Assembly: GCF_048773025.1 (NCBI RefSeq)
Contig: NC_133545.1
Span: 79,322,001-79,386,000, forward strand
Direction: 5' to 3'
Length of the DNA stretch: 64,000 bases
DNA from: Camelus bactrianus
Lineage: Eukaryota > Chordata > Mammalia > Artiodactyla > Camelidae
In this document: positions 1 through 10,430 of the stretch, in pieces
Position numbering within the stretch: the stretch's first letter is position 1
Layout of the letters: the number at the start of each line of letters is the position of its first letter
The notes under the pieces: model-generated
What the model was told of the DNA's origin: nothing
The model's database searches: none
The model's input: only the letters and a program-made list of their open reading frames with translations
Position numbers and translations under genes: made by a program

Positions 1-620
1 CGCCAGGTCCTGCCCTTGACTCTGGAGTTCCAGCAGCGAACACACAGTCAAAAATAAAATCCCTGCCCAAAGCATACATGCAACTGGGGAAAGGAATCAT
101 AAGGTGAACACATTAAGTAGGTAGTGCGTTCAAGAGTAGGGATGCTCAAGATGCCGTGCAGAACCCAGAGAGGAGAGATACGGAGTGGAGAGAGCCGGGG
201 AGGGTGGTTAAGAAATGAGGCCAGAGAGATAAGCAGGAGCCAGGTCACGAGGACCTGTGGGACGTGGCAACCACAGTGACATGGGGTACCGCCACTGGAG
301 GGGAGTCCAGACTCACTCTGAGCTTAGCACTGGTGGTCTCGAGGAGAATCAGATGCGGGGGCCCAGGGCACAAGCGGGAAGCCAGTTAGCAGGCTGGTCC
401 CATCACCAAGTGAGAGAGGAGGGTGGTCTGGGGCAGAGGGAGAATTGAGGAGGCTCTGATTCCAGGTAGGTTCTGCAAGTCGAGCTGACATGACTTATTG
501 ATGGACTGGAAGTGGGGCAAGAAGGAGAGGAGCGTAGGGTGACACGGTTTGTGCCAGGTCTGCACACAAGAGGCCTGTGTGATCCCGGTGAACGCCAAGC
601 CCCTTCCAACACCTCTTCCC
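1..620 (-). repeat. Old L2-type LINE sequence
   Basis: The opening (caggtcctg ... aacacacagtcaaaaataaaatccctgcc) resembles the antisense L2 3' end, where the text normally reads as aacaaaacagacaaaaatccctgccc. Later parts such as agagataagcaggagccagg (218-237) and cttattgatggactggaagt (493-512) fit the same ancient repeat read further. It is heavily diverged and patchy. Short open frames here are not genes. Confidence 0.5.
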
Positions 621-714
621 AGGCCCCCAAAACACCTTCCCCAAACACACCATCTCCTCTTAAGCCCGTGAACTAGCTCTTTGGGGGGCGGTAACCCACA
701 GAGCTGGTCTACTT

Positions 715-860
715 CACATCAGACACTGTGCTTTGGATGCACAGACTCCACACTAAAAATGTGTGAGGTGGTGATTATGATCCCATTGTCTGGTAAAGAG
801 ACCTGAGGCTCAGCAGAGGGAGGTGATCCGCCAGACAAGAGAGGACACATCTAAAGGGCG
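715..860 (-). repeat. MIR fragment
   Basis: Antisense MIR-like text: cagacactgtgctttggatg, gattatgatcccattgtctg and agagacctgaggctcagcag, in the order expected for a reversed MIR core. It is old and gapped. Confidence 0.6.
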
Positions 861-1195
861 GGGCAGCGAATCGATTCTGCTCCAGGAATTTGCTGCCTGG
901 AGGCAAAGCCGGCCCAGCATTGCTCGTCTTCATATTTCTCTAGAGAAATCCGAAATCCAGAGCAGTATGTGGATTCTCCTGATATTTTAATGTGTTGTTT
1001 TAAAAAAAAAACAACACGACACGGGCTAAACAAACACACCTGTCTGCTAAATCTTCCCGAAGAGCAGTCCATCCCAGCCAGACAAAGAACGCAGTGTTGC
1101 CAATTCTCAACTATTTCTACACTTTCTTATCAGCCATATTTTTTCAAATGATCATCCTAGGTGATACAGAGGCAATTAAAGACTTTAAGAAAGAA

Positions 1196-1285
1196 GGGGT
1201 GGGTATAGCTCAGTGGTAGAGAGCATGCTTAGCATGCATGAGGTCCCAGGTTCAATCCCCAGTACCTCCATTAAAAATTTTTTTT
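1196..1285 (+). mobile_element. Camelid tRNA-Ala-derived SINE, short copy
   Basis: Body with A box (tagctcagtggtagag) and B box (ggttcaatcccc), a tRNA-Ala(AGC)-like sequence. The usual attacctcccc tail is missing. An imperfect duplication flanks it (ttaaagactttaagaaa at about 1176-1192 and ttaaagaatctaagaaa from about 1286). A poly(A) run at 1339-1358 just downstream may be a second tail. Confidence 0.88.
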
Positions 1286-1358
1286 TAAAGAATCTAAGAA
1301 ACCTTTGAAAGAAATACAAGGCAGGGATGAGACTAGTCCAAAAAAAAAAAAAAAAAAA

Positions 1359-3044
1359 AGAGTAAGAATATGAAGACTGATTTTCAGGCCACTGTGGTAG
1401 ACTGTCCAAAAGAACAAGGACACAGATGGCCTCTGCCCTCCAGGAGAGACACTTGCCATGTCAAAGTGGGGCAAGGCGTCTGCTAGCAGCCGGCGCTCTG
1501 TGACTGCAGAGCGATTGGGGAGCAGCTTTCCAGCTACACCTCTGACATAGTGACTCTGACCCCAGCTTTCTTGTGGAAGAAGAGTGCTCCCCGGGGCTCC
1601 ACACCCGCGTTTTCCTCCCCTCCCTCCATGCCTCCCTCTGCTTCCTGCCTACCCCTCCGCAGCAGGCAGACAGGGGGCTACAGGCACATGGTCTGTGCTG
1701 CTGTCCAGGGTGCGAAGCTCTAGGAACGACAAAGGTCATGTTAAAAAACAGGTTTATGAAAAGATCATAGCTGGAATCTGGGCTGGAGAACTCAGCGGCG
1801 ATAGGACAGTCCCTGACGTGGTTCTCCTGCAGGTAGAAATGATATCAGACTGGCCAGTGAAGCCCAAACACAGAGCGGAGGCTACGGAGAAGAGCAAGAA
1901 TCCTCCCGCATAATCAGGGTGTCCAGAAAGGTCCAACTGGAATTTGGATGTGAGCAAGTGGGGAAGAGGATCCCCTGATGTGCTAGGAAGGACGAGGGGG
2001 CACTTGGCTGTGGGAGAGAAGGATGAGCAGACAGAAGGGCAAAACCTGTACACAAACCTCCACCTTCCCCGAGCTGTCAGTGGGAGCGCCCTGTAGCCTC
2101 TTGCCTCAATTCCAGCTCCAGGTAGAGCATCCAGGACCAGCCATCTAGACATAAGGAGGGAGCCCAAGGATGTCTTAGGCCATCAGAAAGAGGGCCCAGG
2201 CAGGAAGTGTGGGAGGCAGGAGGTGACAGTGGGATCTGTGGACGTACTAACAAGGTGGGGGGACATACTGCCAAGAGTGAGGAGGGCACGTTCACCCCTG
2301 ATCTTATGTTGGGACGCTGTGTTATCAACAGGCTCAGAGCGTGTCTTCATGTTGTGACTTCTGACTCACGATGCAGTCAAGCAGGATCAGATGAACTTGA
2401 AACCACTGACGGGAAGGGAAAGAGAAGGGATGGGAGTCCTGACTTCCTCCTTCTATATTTACTTTCTCAAGTCAGAAATCTGCAATTGCCCTTGATCATC
2501 CCTCTTGCCCACTCCCACATACCAAGTCCTGCCAATCCTACCTCCCAAAGGCCCCTCAATCCTGTCCACCCCTCTCCAGCCCCCCACCATTCCTCCTGGT
2601 GGATGGCCTCCACCCCCGGCCCCCTCCCCTGTGCACTCATCTGTCTGTCAAGTCCTCCTACCCCTCCAATCCATCCTCTACACCATGGTCCAATCGACCC
2701 TTTAAACACTCACATCTAATTGCTGCTGCTTCAACCATTTCCCATTGACTTTAAGATCAAGTCCAATGTTGCCTGGCCCAGGGCAAGAACACAACAAGTA
2801 ATCACTGAGTAAGTGAAAAGTTCTATTTTAGATCATTTCTGTGCCTGCTACTCCTTTTTCAGTCTTAGTAAAACCTCCTTCCGACAGCTCTAAAGGAGAA
2901 TCTGTTCAATTGCCTTCTCCAGCCTCAGGAGGCTGCCCGCATCCCTTGGCTCAAGGTCCTGCGTCCTTCCAACCTCTGCATCCTTCGTCACATCTCCGTC
3001 TCTGACACTCTTGCCTCTCTCCTTCCTGTATCAGGACCCCGCAT
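1359..3044. other. Mostly unique intron DNA
   Basis: No recognisable gene or well-preserved repeat. A 170-codon open frame (2207-2719, plus strand) sits in C-rich sequence with no family resemblance. The stretch around 2740-2800 (actttaagatcaagtccaat) is weakly L2-like. Confidence 0.5.
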
Positions 3045-3205
3045 TACACTGGGCCCACCTGGATATTCCAGGATAATCTCCCCATCTCAAGATAACCTCA
3101 CTAAATCACATCTGTGAAGTCCCGTTTTCCAGGCAAGGTAAGATATTTACAGGTTCCAGGAATTAGGCTGTGGACATCTTGAGGGCGTATTGCTCTGCTT
3201 ACTAT
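3045..3205 (-). mobile_element. MaLR (MLT1-type) LTR fragment, fossil
   Basis: Read in reverse it follows the MLT1 LTR start: a GGCAGAATA-like beginning, then the segment around TTTGCAGATGTGATT, then GGATTATCCAGGTGGGCCC-like text (here gggcccacctggatattcc). Old, placental-mammal-wide family, partial and broken. Confidence 0.6.
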
Positions 3206-4167
3206 GATCTCCAAGACACTGACGTGACGCATCATGACACTCCGAGAACACTGCATCACTTCTCTGCTATTCCTGCCAAAACCGTTGAATCATGAGAAAC
3301 CGAGCCTGCCAAAACGGAGGGGCCTGCTGTAAAGTCACTGGCCTAGATTCTTCAAAACTGTCAATATCCTGATACGAAGAAAGGCTGAGCGTTGTCTGAG
3401 ATCAAAGGAGACAAAAGTGATGTGCGCTATAAGGACACAACAGGCGAAAGCTGAACCAGGTCTGTAGACGGGATGATAGCACCGTATTGATTTCCTGATT
3501 TTGAATATTGCCTCACTTTACAACTTTTCTATAAATCTGAAATAATGTCAAATAAAAAACTAAAATAAAATAAGGCAGAAAAACACGACATTTTTAAAAA
3601 ATCACATTGAAAGACATAGTTTTTATTTCTGAGAATTCCAAAGCAAAAGAGCAAGCTACTCAAACCAGTTTTGAAATCCTTTTCTATTCTCTCAGCCTCC
3701 TTTGGACTCCACAGGAGCCAGATTCTTCCTAGTGCCTCCACCATTTTTGGCAGCAAGCTTGGCACAAGTTACAGCTACAAATGCACATGCCTAAAACGAG
3801 TGGCCTAAAACGAGCATAGTGGTTGGTTTCTAAAGCCCCTTGACTGTGTGCCATTGAGTAATTAAAGCCACCAGAAGAGCCAGGCCTCCATATCTATCCT
3901 CCACGCAGGCTCTGAAACCTGACGTGCCAAGAGACTCAACAAATCCAGGCTGACAGCTCCTCGCTAGTACCAAGCCTCGCACAACTCCAGCTTTCCCTGC
4001 GCATACAACCCGGTCACTTATGAGACACCACCCTGAGGACCAAGACTGTTTCTAGGCCCCAGAGCGAGAGAGCTACCAAAAACAACTCCAGCAGAATTGT
4101 ATTCAAGCTCTGCTCCCATCCTAGAAACAAAAACAAGAAAAAAGATGCAGATTTTGACAAATCTCAC
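3206..4167. other. Unique intron DNA
   Basis: No gene, RNA or repeat recognised. The A/T-rich patch at 3530-3600 may be a worn L1 tail (aataatgtcaaataaaaaac). Confidence 0.4.
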
Positions 4168-4185
4168 AAAACACTGGAGTATGCA

Positions 4186-4519
4186 AAAAAAAAAAAAAAG
4201 AAAGAACATAAATACAAACCAGAAACAGGCTCATAGACATAGAATACAAACTTGTGGTTGCCAAGGAGGAGGGGGTGGGAAGGGACAGACTGGGATTTCA
4301 AAACGTGTAGATACTGACAGGCATATGCAGAATAGATAAACAAGATTATACTGTACAGCACAGGGAAATGTATACAAGATCTTGTGGTAGCTCACAGAGA
4401 AAAAAAACATGACAATGAATATATGTATGTTCACGTATAACTGAAAAATGGTGCTCTACACTGGAATTTGACACAACATTGTAAAATGACTATAACTCAA
4501 TAAAACAATGTTAAAAAAA
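4186..4519 (+). mobile_element. 5'-truncated L1, 3' UTR and tail, with perfect TSD
   Basis: L1 3' end of the artiodactyl type (cttgtggttgccaaggagga, then gtacagcacaggg, then ttgacacaacattgtaaaatg) ending in A-rich tail. The 18-bp duplication aaaacactggagtatgca lies at 4168-4185 and again at 4520-4537 without a mismatch, so this is a fairly recent insertion in AMPH intron 1. Confidence 0.93.
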
Positions 4520-4537
4520 AAAACACTGGAGTATGCA

Positions 4538-6776
4538 ATGCATGGAAGACATCGGTTATACAGCAGAAAGCATTAGCTCGATGTGAGAATTGCTTCCTGT
4601 GCTAATTAAGATGAGTTGAGGGAATTTCCAGAAAACTTCAAAACTAGGCAAATAAGTGCAATTGTACCTGTCTGGGCTGATGTGGGCATTTATGAAGACC
4701 ACGGCTGACAGATGAAATTTCATTGATGGACCTCATTCACCTGTGCACTCAAAATCTTTCTAAATAAAAGAAGAGGTATCTGCACTGTCCCCAACACACA
4801 GGAAAAAACTACAGTAAAGAGATCCACAAAACCAAGAATAATCACCTAACAGGTGGCAGCCGAATCTGAACTCCCAAGACCTGAGAGACAAAGGTGGGGA
4901 ACAAGTGGAAAGACCATACCCAGAAGCACAAGGGTGTGTGAGCCCCAAGAAGTCCTTGATAAACAAGGCCTTCTGTCGGTGCTGCTGGGCACCTTGCCAG
5001 GTGGTCCACAGCAAATGCCCCCAGCAGGTAGCCCTCCTGCTAAAGGCTCCAAGCAGAGCCTCAGAAGACAGGAGAAGCTGGTACAAAAGACGGCAAGACA
5101 GAAATTTCAACAAGAGCAAAGGATGCAGTAATAAACCTTCCAACCTCGCACAAAGCCTCTGCTCCTTCTGTGCGCCCACCATGTGTGCAGGGGAACGTTC
5201 AGGGTGTGGGATGGAGAAAGTCATTTTCTTAATGATGAATTCCCTTGGAAATAAATTTCCAAAGCAGAACACCCGGAATAATAAAATAGTTCGATGGACA
5301 TTGGGTTATATATTGATACAGGTCCAGTTTTTGAAAGCAGAGTGTTTTTATGCAGTGTTTCGAGTGAACATCAGAGAGGCTATCGCGGTCCAAAGCGGGA
5401 GTGTGAGAAGGCCCCACCAGAAGCCACTAGGGCCTCCAGTGAAGCAAGAGCTACAGATCGACGGAGGAGGAGGTGATACAGAGGGACCAGAAGGGCTTGT
5501 TTCTATTATTGGAGAATGGCCCCACATCTGCTAAGCCGTCTATTTGCATGACTGCACAATAAAATGAAAGTGTAAAGGGTCTAGATGCTTCAAGGAGGAA
5601 CGCCAGGAACTCGCACAGTCTTCCTGGTAACGGGCATTACTTTAAATGCATACACCGCTAGCGCTACTGGAAATAGGAACTAAGACTTCCAATATTCGGG
5701 CCTTTGGGGCACTAATTCTTGATGGTCCAAACACTGACTCTATTAAAAATTCCATTTATAAAGCATTATGGAAATTTACTTAAGAGATGAAACTTTCTTA
5801 TATTTTCCCCTTTGGTGGAAAGTCTGCTATAAATCAGGGATTTTTTTGTGTCTATTCGTAAAATCCCTGTGGTCAGAGCTTCTGCGGGGGTTCGCTTGCA
5901 TAAGACACGAGCTTTGATGGCGTTCAGGACTGTGGGCGTCTGAACATGAATCCGTGGGCCAGCTCCCCTCAATGCTGTCTCACGGCCACTGCCAGCTGTT
6001 CTGATTATCCTCCGCTTTCTCTCTCTGCATCCTTGATGCCCTCCTCTGTGAAAATAAGGGTAACGCTCTCTATCTCCAATCCTGTAGTGAAAATGAAATT
6101 AGATACATTTCCTCTCTGGCCCCTTCTACTTCTCTTCTTCACTGAGTAGCTCCCCGCCTTCCTAATACAAGCCTGTGATCTCTGTCCAGGCTTTTTCAGC
6201 TCCACAGCAAAGGTGATTACCCTGATCAGCACCCCAAGAGCCCCCCCGCCTGAAAAGAAGAAAGGGTGACAGTTTTATCTCTGCCGTGGATCTCCCCAAT
6301 CCCCTCAATATATTGATGCCACTAATTGTCACTACCGACACCAACGATCAACACTGACATCAAGCCAGAGAAGCAGAGCCCAGGGCCTCCTGGAGAGAGA
6401 AATCGGAGCGGGAGGTCCGCTCACCAGATGCTGTCATCGGTGGATTAAAGTCTTGTGCTCGCCTCTCTCTCATGCGTGAGGAAAATGCCTCGGCAGCAAA
6501 TCATTTTAATCCATGCGTCCAGCCTCGGTCGGCAGTCAAAACCGTGCATTGACCATTTTCTTTCAACCTGTCCATTTCACTTCCCCTCCCCAGGCAAGCT
6601 AGGTCAGGAATGCTCCCACAAAAGAACAGGAGACAAAGAAGATGTGTGTGTTCTGAGCAACACAACGGGCAGCTTCCATGAGCTATAGCCTTTTTGTGAT
6701 GGTATGGACCGTGCTTTAGCTAGTCAGTAATCAGCCATCATGAAGCAGGGGGCATTATTTTAAGCAAAAGCCAAGT
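4538..6776. other. Unique intron DNA with two candidate signals
   Basis: No repeat family recognised. It holds an unexplained open frame at 4853-5131 (see findings) and two stretches that look conserved by texture (5640-5960 and 6400-6580: balanced composition, homeodomain-like TAAT cores such as cattttaatcc). Confidence 0.45.
4853..5131 (+). other. Unrecognised 92-codon open frame
   Basis: Starts MAAESELPRPERQRW. The C-terminal half (GSPPAKGSKQSLRRQEKLVQ and onward, ending QQEQRMQ) is basic and Q/K-rich like a helical tail, and its codons look coding. The stop is followed at once by an AATAAA (near 5131). I do not recognise the protein. It is antisense to AMPH within its intron. It could be a decayed processed pseudogene, an unannotated exon or chance. 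Confidence 0.25.
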
Positions 6777-6822
6777 TCTTGGCACCAATGGGCTCTTGGC
6801 ACCAATGGGCTCTTGGCACCAA
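6777..6822. repeat. 17-bp tandem repeat, 2.7 copies
   Basis: The unit tcttggcaccaatgggc occurs at 6777-6793 and 6794-6810, with a partial third copy at 6811-6822. Each copy holds TTGGCACCAA, close to a nuclear factor I half-site pair, and a CCAAT. Confidence 0.95.
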
Positions 6823-6926
6823 CTCCATTTGCTAGGGATTTAAGTGGTGAGAGGAGGCTAACCATCAAATTACAAGGCTGCGGGAGAGGCAGGCTCCTGA
6901 AATCAGCCCTCTGCTTTCAGGCTTGA

Positions 6927-7079
6927 CTTTTTTTTTTTAATTGTTTTATTATTATTATTATTATTTTGGTAGGGGGAGGTAATTAGGTTTGTTTATTTAT
7001 TTATTTTATTGGAGGTACCGGGGCTGGAACCCAGGACCTTGTGCACACGCTCTACCACTGAGCTGTACCCTCCCCTCCG
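6927..7079 (-). mobile_element. Camelid tRNA-Ala-derived SINE
   Basis: Antisense copy: poly(T), a TTA/TTTA-rich tail, gggggaggtaattaggttt, then the tRNA body with ggctggaacccaggacc and ctctaccactgagctgtacc. The duplication aggcttgact flanks it (6919-6929 and 7080-7090). Confidence 0.95.
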
Positions 7080-7090
7080 CAGGCTTGACT

Positions 7091-8411
7091 CTTAAATGAG
7101 AACTATCCTCAATGCCGATGAACAGCCTCAAAGTCGGCAGAACTAGTGACATGTGCACAGCACACAAGGACAAAGGCACAGCCTCCCCTGGAGGAACAAG
7201 GGTTCTGTTCTTTGATGGGGATTTTCTTTTATTTCTGTTTGACCCAGGTGCCAGTGAAGCCCCTCAAAGCCAACGTGAGAGGCATCCTGATGCGGGATGG
7301 GACCCAGACATCCTCCCATCTGAGCTCAGTTGCAGTGGCCACTGGCTCAGACTATGCATTTACCGTGAATTTTGTCAGAAATGCCACGCCTGGCGCACTG
7401 GAGCGCCCAAGGCCCTCCAGGGAATTCCATGAACACAATTGGTGCTGAATCTGGTTCAAACAATAGCACATCCTTACTGCAGCGAAAAAGCCACATTCTC
7501 CAAGTGCACTGAACCAAGAAATGGTGCTAAGCAAAAATCAAAACACACACACACAAAACCCCTCGAAACACTGGGTATAAAGCTATGGTCTGTATAATCT
7601 CAATTTTTTAAATTTCTCTTCTTTTGAAAACAAAATTGGGATCATATGGTAAAAAATATATACACATTTAGAGTGGTTATCCCTGGGGGATGGACTGTAG
7701 ATGATCTCCAGCAATAAACACCTGTTACATTCATATTTGTAAAGTAACTACTTCTATAGAAGGAAACTTAGTTACAGATCAGATTGGAAATACTCTATAG
7801 ATAATCATTAGTTCATCCATTCCATAGCCATTTTCTATTCTGCTCAACAAAACCAATGAAAGGGAGGAAAGAGCATAGCATAAAAGAAATCCAGGGACTC
7901 CAAAAAAAAAGGGAAAACTCCTAGAAGGGCACATGCAAGTAAACACCAACTTAACTGAGATTTTATTCTAAGAACAATGTCAAATGTCCAGCTTACATCG
8001 ATTATAAAAATAGCACCTGCCATGTATGGAAAACTTACTCCATCCCAGGCCCTGAGCCAGACATTTCACTTGCAATATCTACTAATCTTTTCAGTAATTA
8101 TTTAGTGTAAGTGTTTTACAAATTTCACAAAGGAGGAAAGTGAAACTGAGGGAACCTAAGTGACTCTCCCTGGCCAAACAGCAAGCACCTGGAAGAGCCA
8201 CGTTTTAAACATGGGTCTGTCCATCTCCACCTGCTTTATAAATAAATAAAAAGGGGACATAAAACATTCAGTAATAAACAACAAATAACATTTACCTTCG
8301 TATTATGTGCTCATACAGGAAAGATGCAAGGAGTATAAAGACACAGCGGGAGAATGAGAGAGGAGACGGAAATGAAACAGAAGTGAGGCAGATGATACCC
8401 AGATGTGAGGT
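7091..8411. other. Unique intron DNA, with an MIR near its end
   Basis: Contains a 100-codon open frame at 7146-7448 with high third-position G+C (see findings). No other gene signal. The MIR at 8035-8235 is listed separately. Confidence 0.45.
8035..8235 (-). repeat. MIR, antisense
   Basis: Reads in the order of reversed MIR: ccaggccctgagccagacat, atctactaatcttttcagta, aggaggaaagtgaaactgag, ccaaacagcaagcacctgg. Diverged but long. Confidence 0.7.
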
Positions 8412-8424
8412 CAAATATCAGGTT

Positions 8425-8474
8425 GTTTTTTTAACCGAAGTATAGTCAGTTTACAATCTAAAGAAAAAAAAAGA
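8425..8474 (-). mobile_element. Very short (about 50 bp) L1 3' insertion
   Basis: The sequence tttttttaaccgaagtatag and cagtttacaatc is the reversed last bases of an L1 3' UTR. The 13-bp duplication caaatatcaggtt flanks it at 8412-8424 and 8475-8487. Confidence 0.8.
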
Positions 8475-8487
8475 CAAATATCAGGTT

Positions 8488-9050
8488 TGACCAATGATCC
8501 AGAAATCCTCCTTCTTAATCCCCAAAGGGCTGAAATCAGGATCTGGAAGAGGTCCCTGCACCCCCAGGGCTCACTGCGGCTCTATTCACAACAGTCAAGA
8601 CGTGGAAACAACCTTAACATCCATGGGCAGGTGCCTGGATGAGGAAAATAAACACAATGGAATATCAGCCTTAAAAGAGAAGGGAATTCTGTACTACGAG
8701 ACAGCACGGATGACCCGTGAGGACACGAGGCTAAGTGATGCTGAGTGAAATAAGCCACTCGCAGGACAAGTGCTGCATGATTCTACTCCTGTGAGGAATC
8801 GAAATAGTCAGGTTCACAGACTCAAAGAGTGGAACCCTGGCTGCCAGGGGCTGGCCGGGAGGCGAAAACAGGCAGTTGCTAACCAACAGGGGTAAAGTTT
8901 CAGGTCAACAAGATGAATTAGTTCCAGAGACGTGCTGTACAACACTCCCCTCTACTTAACGGTACTGCATACCTAAAAATGTGTTAAGAGGTTAGATCTC
9001 ACATGTATTGTGTTCTTACCACAATAAAATATGTTTTTTTAATGTTTTAA
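8488..9050 (+). mobile_element. L1 3' end (ORF2 C-terminus and 3' UTR)
   Basis: Follows the L1 order: tctattcacaacagtcaaga, an atggaatatcagcc equivalent (the EYYSAIK motif), gatgctgagtgaaataagcc, then the 3' UTR with ccaggggctgg and a final caataaaatatg. 5'-truncated and moderately diverged, so an older subfamily than the fragment at 4186. Confidence 0.9.
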
Positions 9051-10229
9051 TGAGATAAGCTCTTACATGGGCCCCAGGATCATGTTTGTTCTACAAAATG
9101 ATGATCATGCGACTAACCCCTGTGTACAGCTCTGATTCCTAGACCTCCAGCCTCCACCGTGGAAGGCATCAACACAACGGGAAGTATCCTTTTTACTCTG
9201 TACCCTGCCTGGTGCAAGGATTCTGCAGCTGAAATGAAATGAAGAGAGAAATGAAACCAGCAGCTGAATTCTACCTGCTGGCCCCAGGCTGTGTCACCTA
9301 AACGTGCCTGCTTAGATTAGCGCATCTTATCTACAGGTGTGCCAAGTCTACTTCCTCTGCACGGGGCTGGAACAGAGGTTTAACTACTTCCTTATTCCAG
9401 AAATGTCAATAAGAAGAGTTAATTAGTAAAACCTTAATGATGCTGATGAGATAGCCAAATCACAGGAAGAGATGACCCTAAGTATTGTACATGAAATAGA
9501 TCCCAAACAGATCCGCTACACAGCTGAGACCGAGCGCTAAGCCAATGACCTGGGGCCTGAGGACACACCTTCAGACGTGTCCCTTCAAGCTCTAAAATTC
9601 TGAGTCAAAGTTCAACGAAGACCCTAGTAGGACTGTTTTGTACCATTATCACCATGAAAAGATCTCTAGAGTTTCAAAGGGGGCTTCAAGAGTTTGCATA
9701 GAGGGCAAAGCGGATTAATCTTACACATGGGATCAAGTTCTTCCCTACAATCTGAACAGTTTTCTCAAAAGCACTGATATGCAGAGAGCTCCGAGAGAAA
9801 AGAAAGAGAGGTGTCTTTCTATCTTGGTTGTGCCAAAAGCTGCTTCTCTGCCTGGACCAGGATTAGGATTTTCAAAAGCTCCCATGGGTCTGTGTCCTCA
9901 TGGCTGAGAAGAAGGGCCACCCTCTGCCTGAGAGGCACCCGAGGGTGGGCAGTGACAGCAAGCAGTCTGTCTCCACCTGGGGCTCTGGTCCACACCTCTT
10001 TAGCACACTTGCATGTGACCAAAGGAGACATGCATTATGTACCAGGTTTTCTCAGTTCAAACAAAGCACTTCCCAATCTGGCCTGATGTGTGGAGTATAT
10101 ACTTAGATCCTCTTTTTGCCATCTATTCTAAAGGAGGGTTAGAGACCATATAAATAGAGCACTAACTTACCACCTCGAGAAAGACATCAAAATCCAAAGG
10201 AAATAAAAACAGCCACCATTTATATTCCA
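9051..10229. other. Unique intron DNA
   Basis: Nothing recognised. Short overlapping open frames on both strands at 9811-10106 show no family resemblance. Confidence 0.45.
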
Positions 10230-10430
10230 TGGGACTACTACATACTGCCCAAATGTTTACAATATTAGCACAGATTCTAACCACAGTCTGAAAAATCAAC
10301 ATCATTATCTGCATTTTACTGAAGTGGAAATATAGGTTCGAGGAGACTTGCCCCAAGACTGCACAGCCACGAAGTGAGATCAGGATTCGAACCCACAACA
10401 GACTAATTCCAAAATCCCTTCTCAGCATTC
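10230..10430 (-). repeat. MIR, antisense
   Basis: Reversed MIR signature: tctgcattttactgaagtgg, gacttgccccaagactgcac, then caggattcgaacccacaaca, which is the B-box part. Confidence 0.75.

Noticed and set aside
2207-2719. 170-codon plus-strand gene
   Set aside because: C-rich low-complexity second half (PP/SP-rich) and no homology recognised; likely chance.
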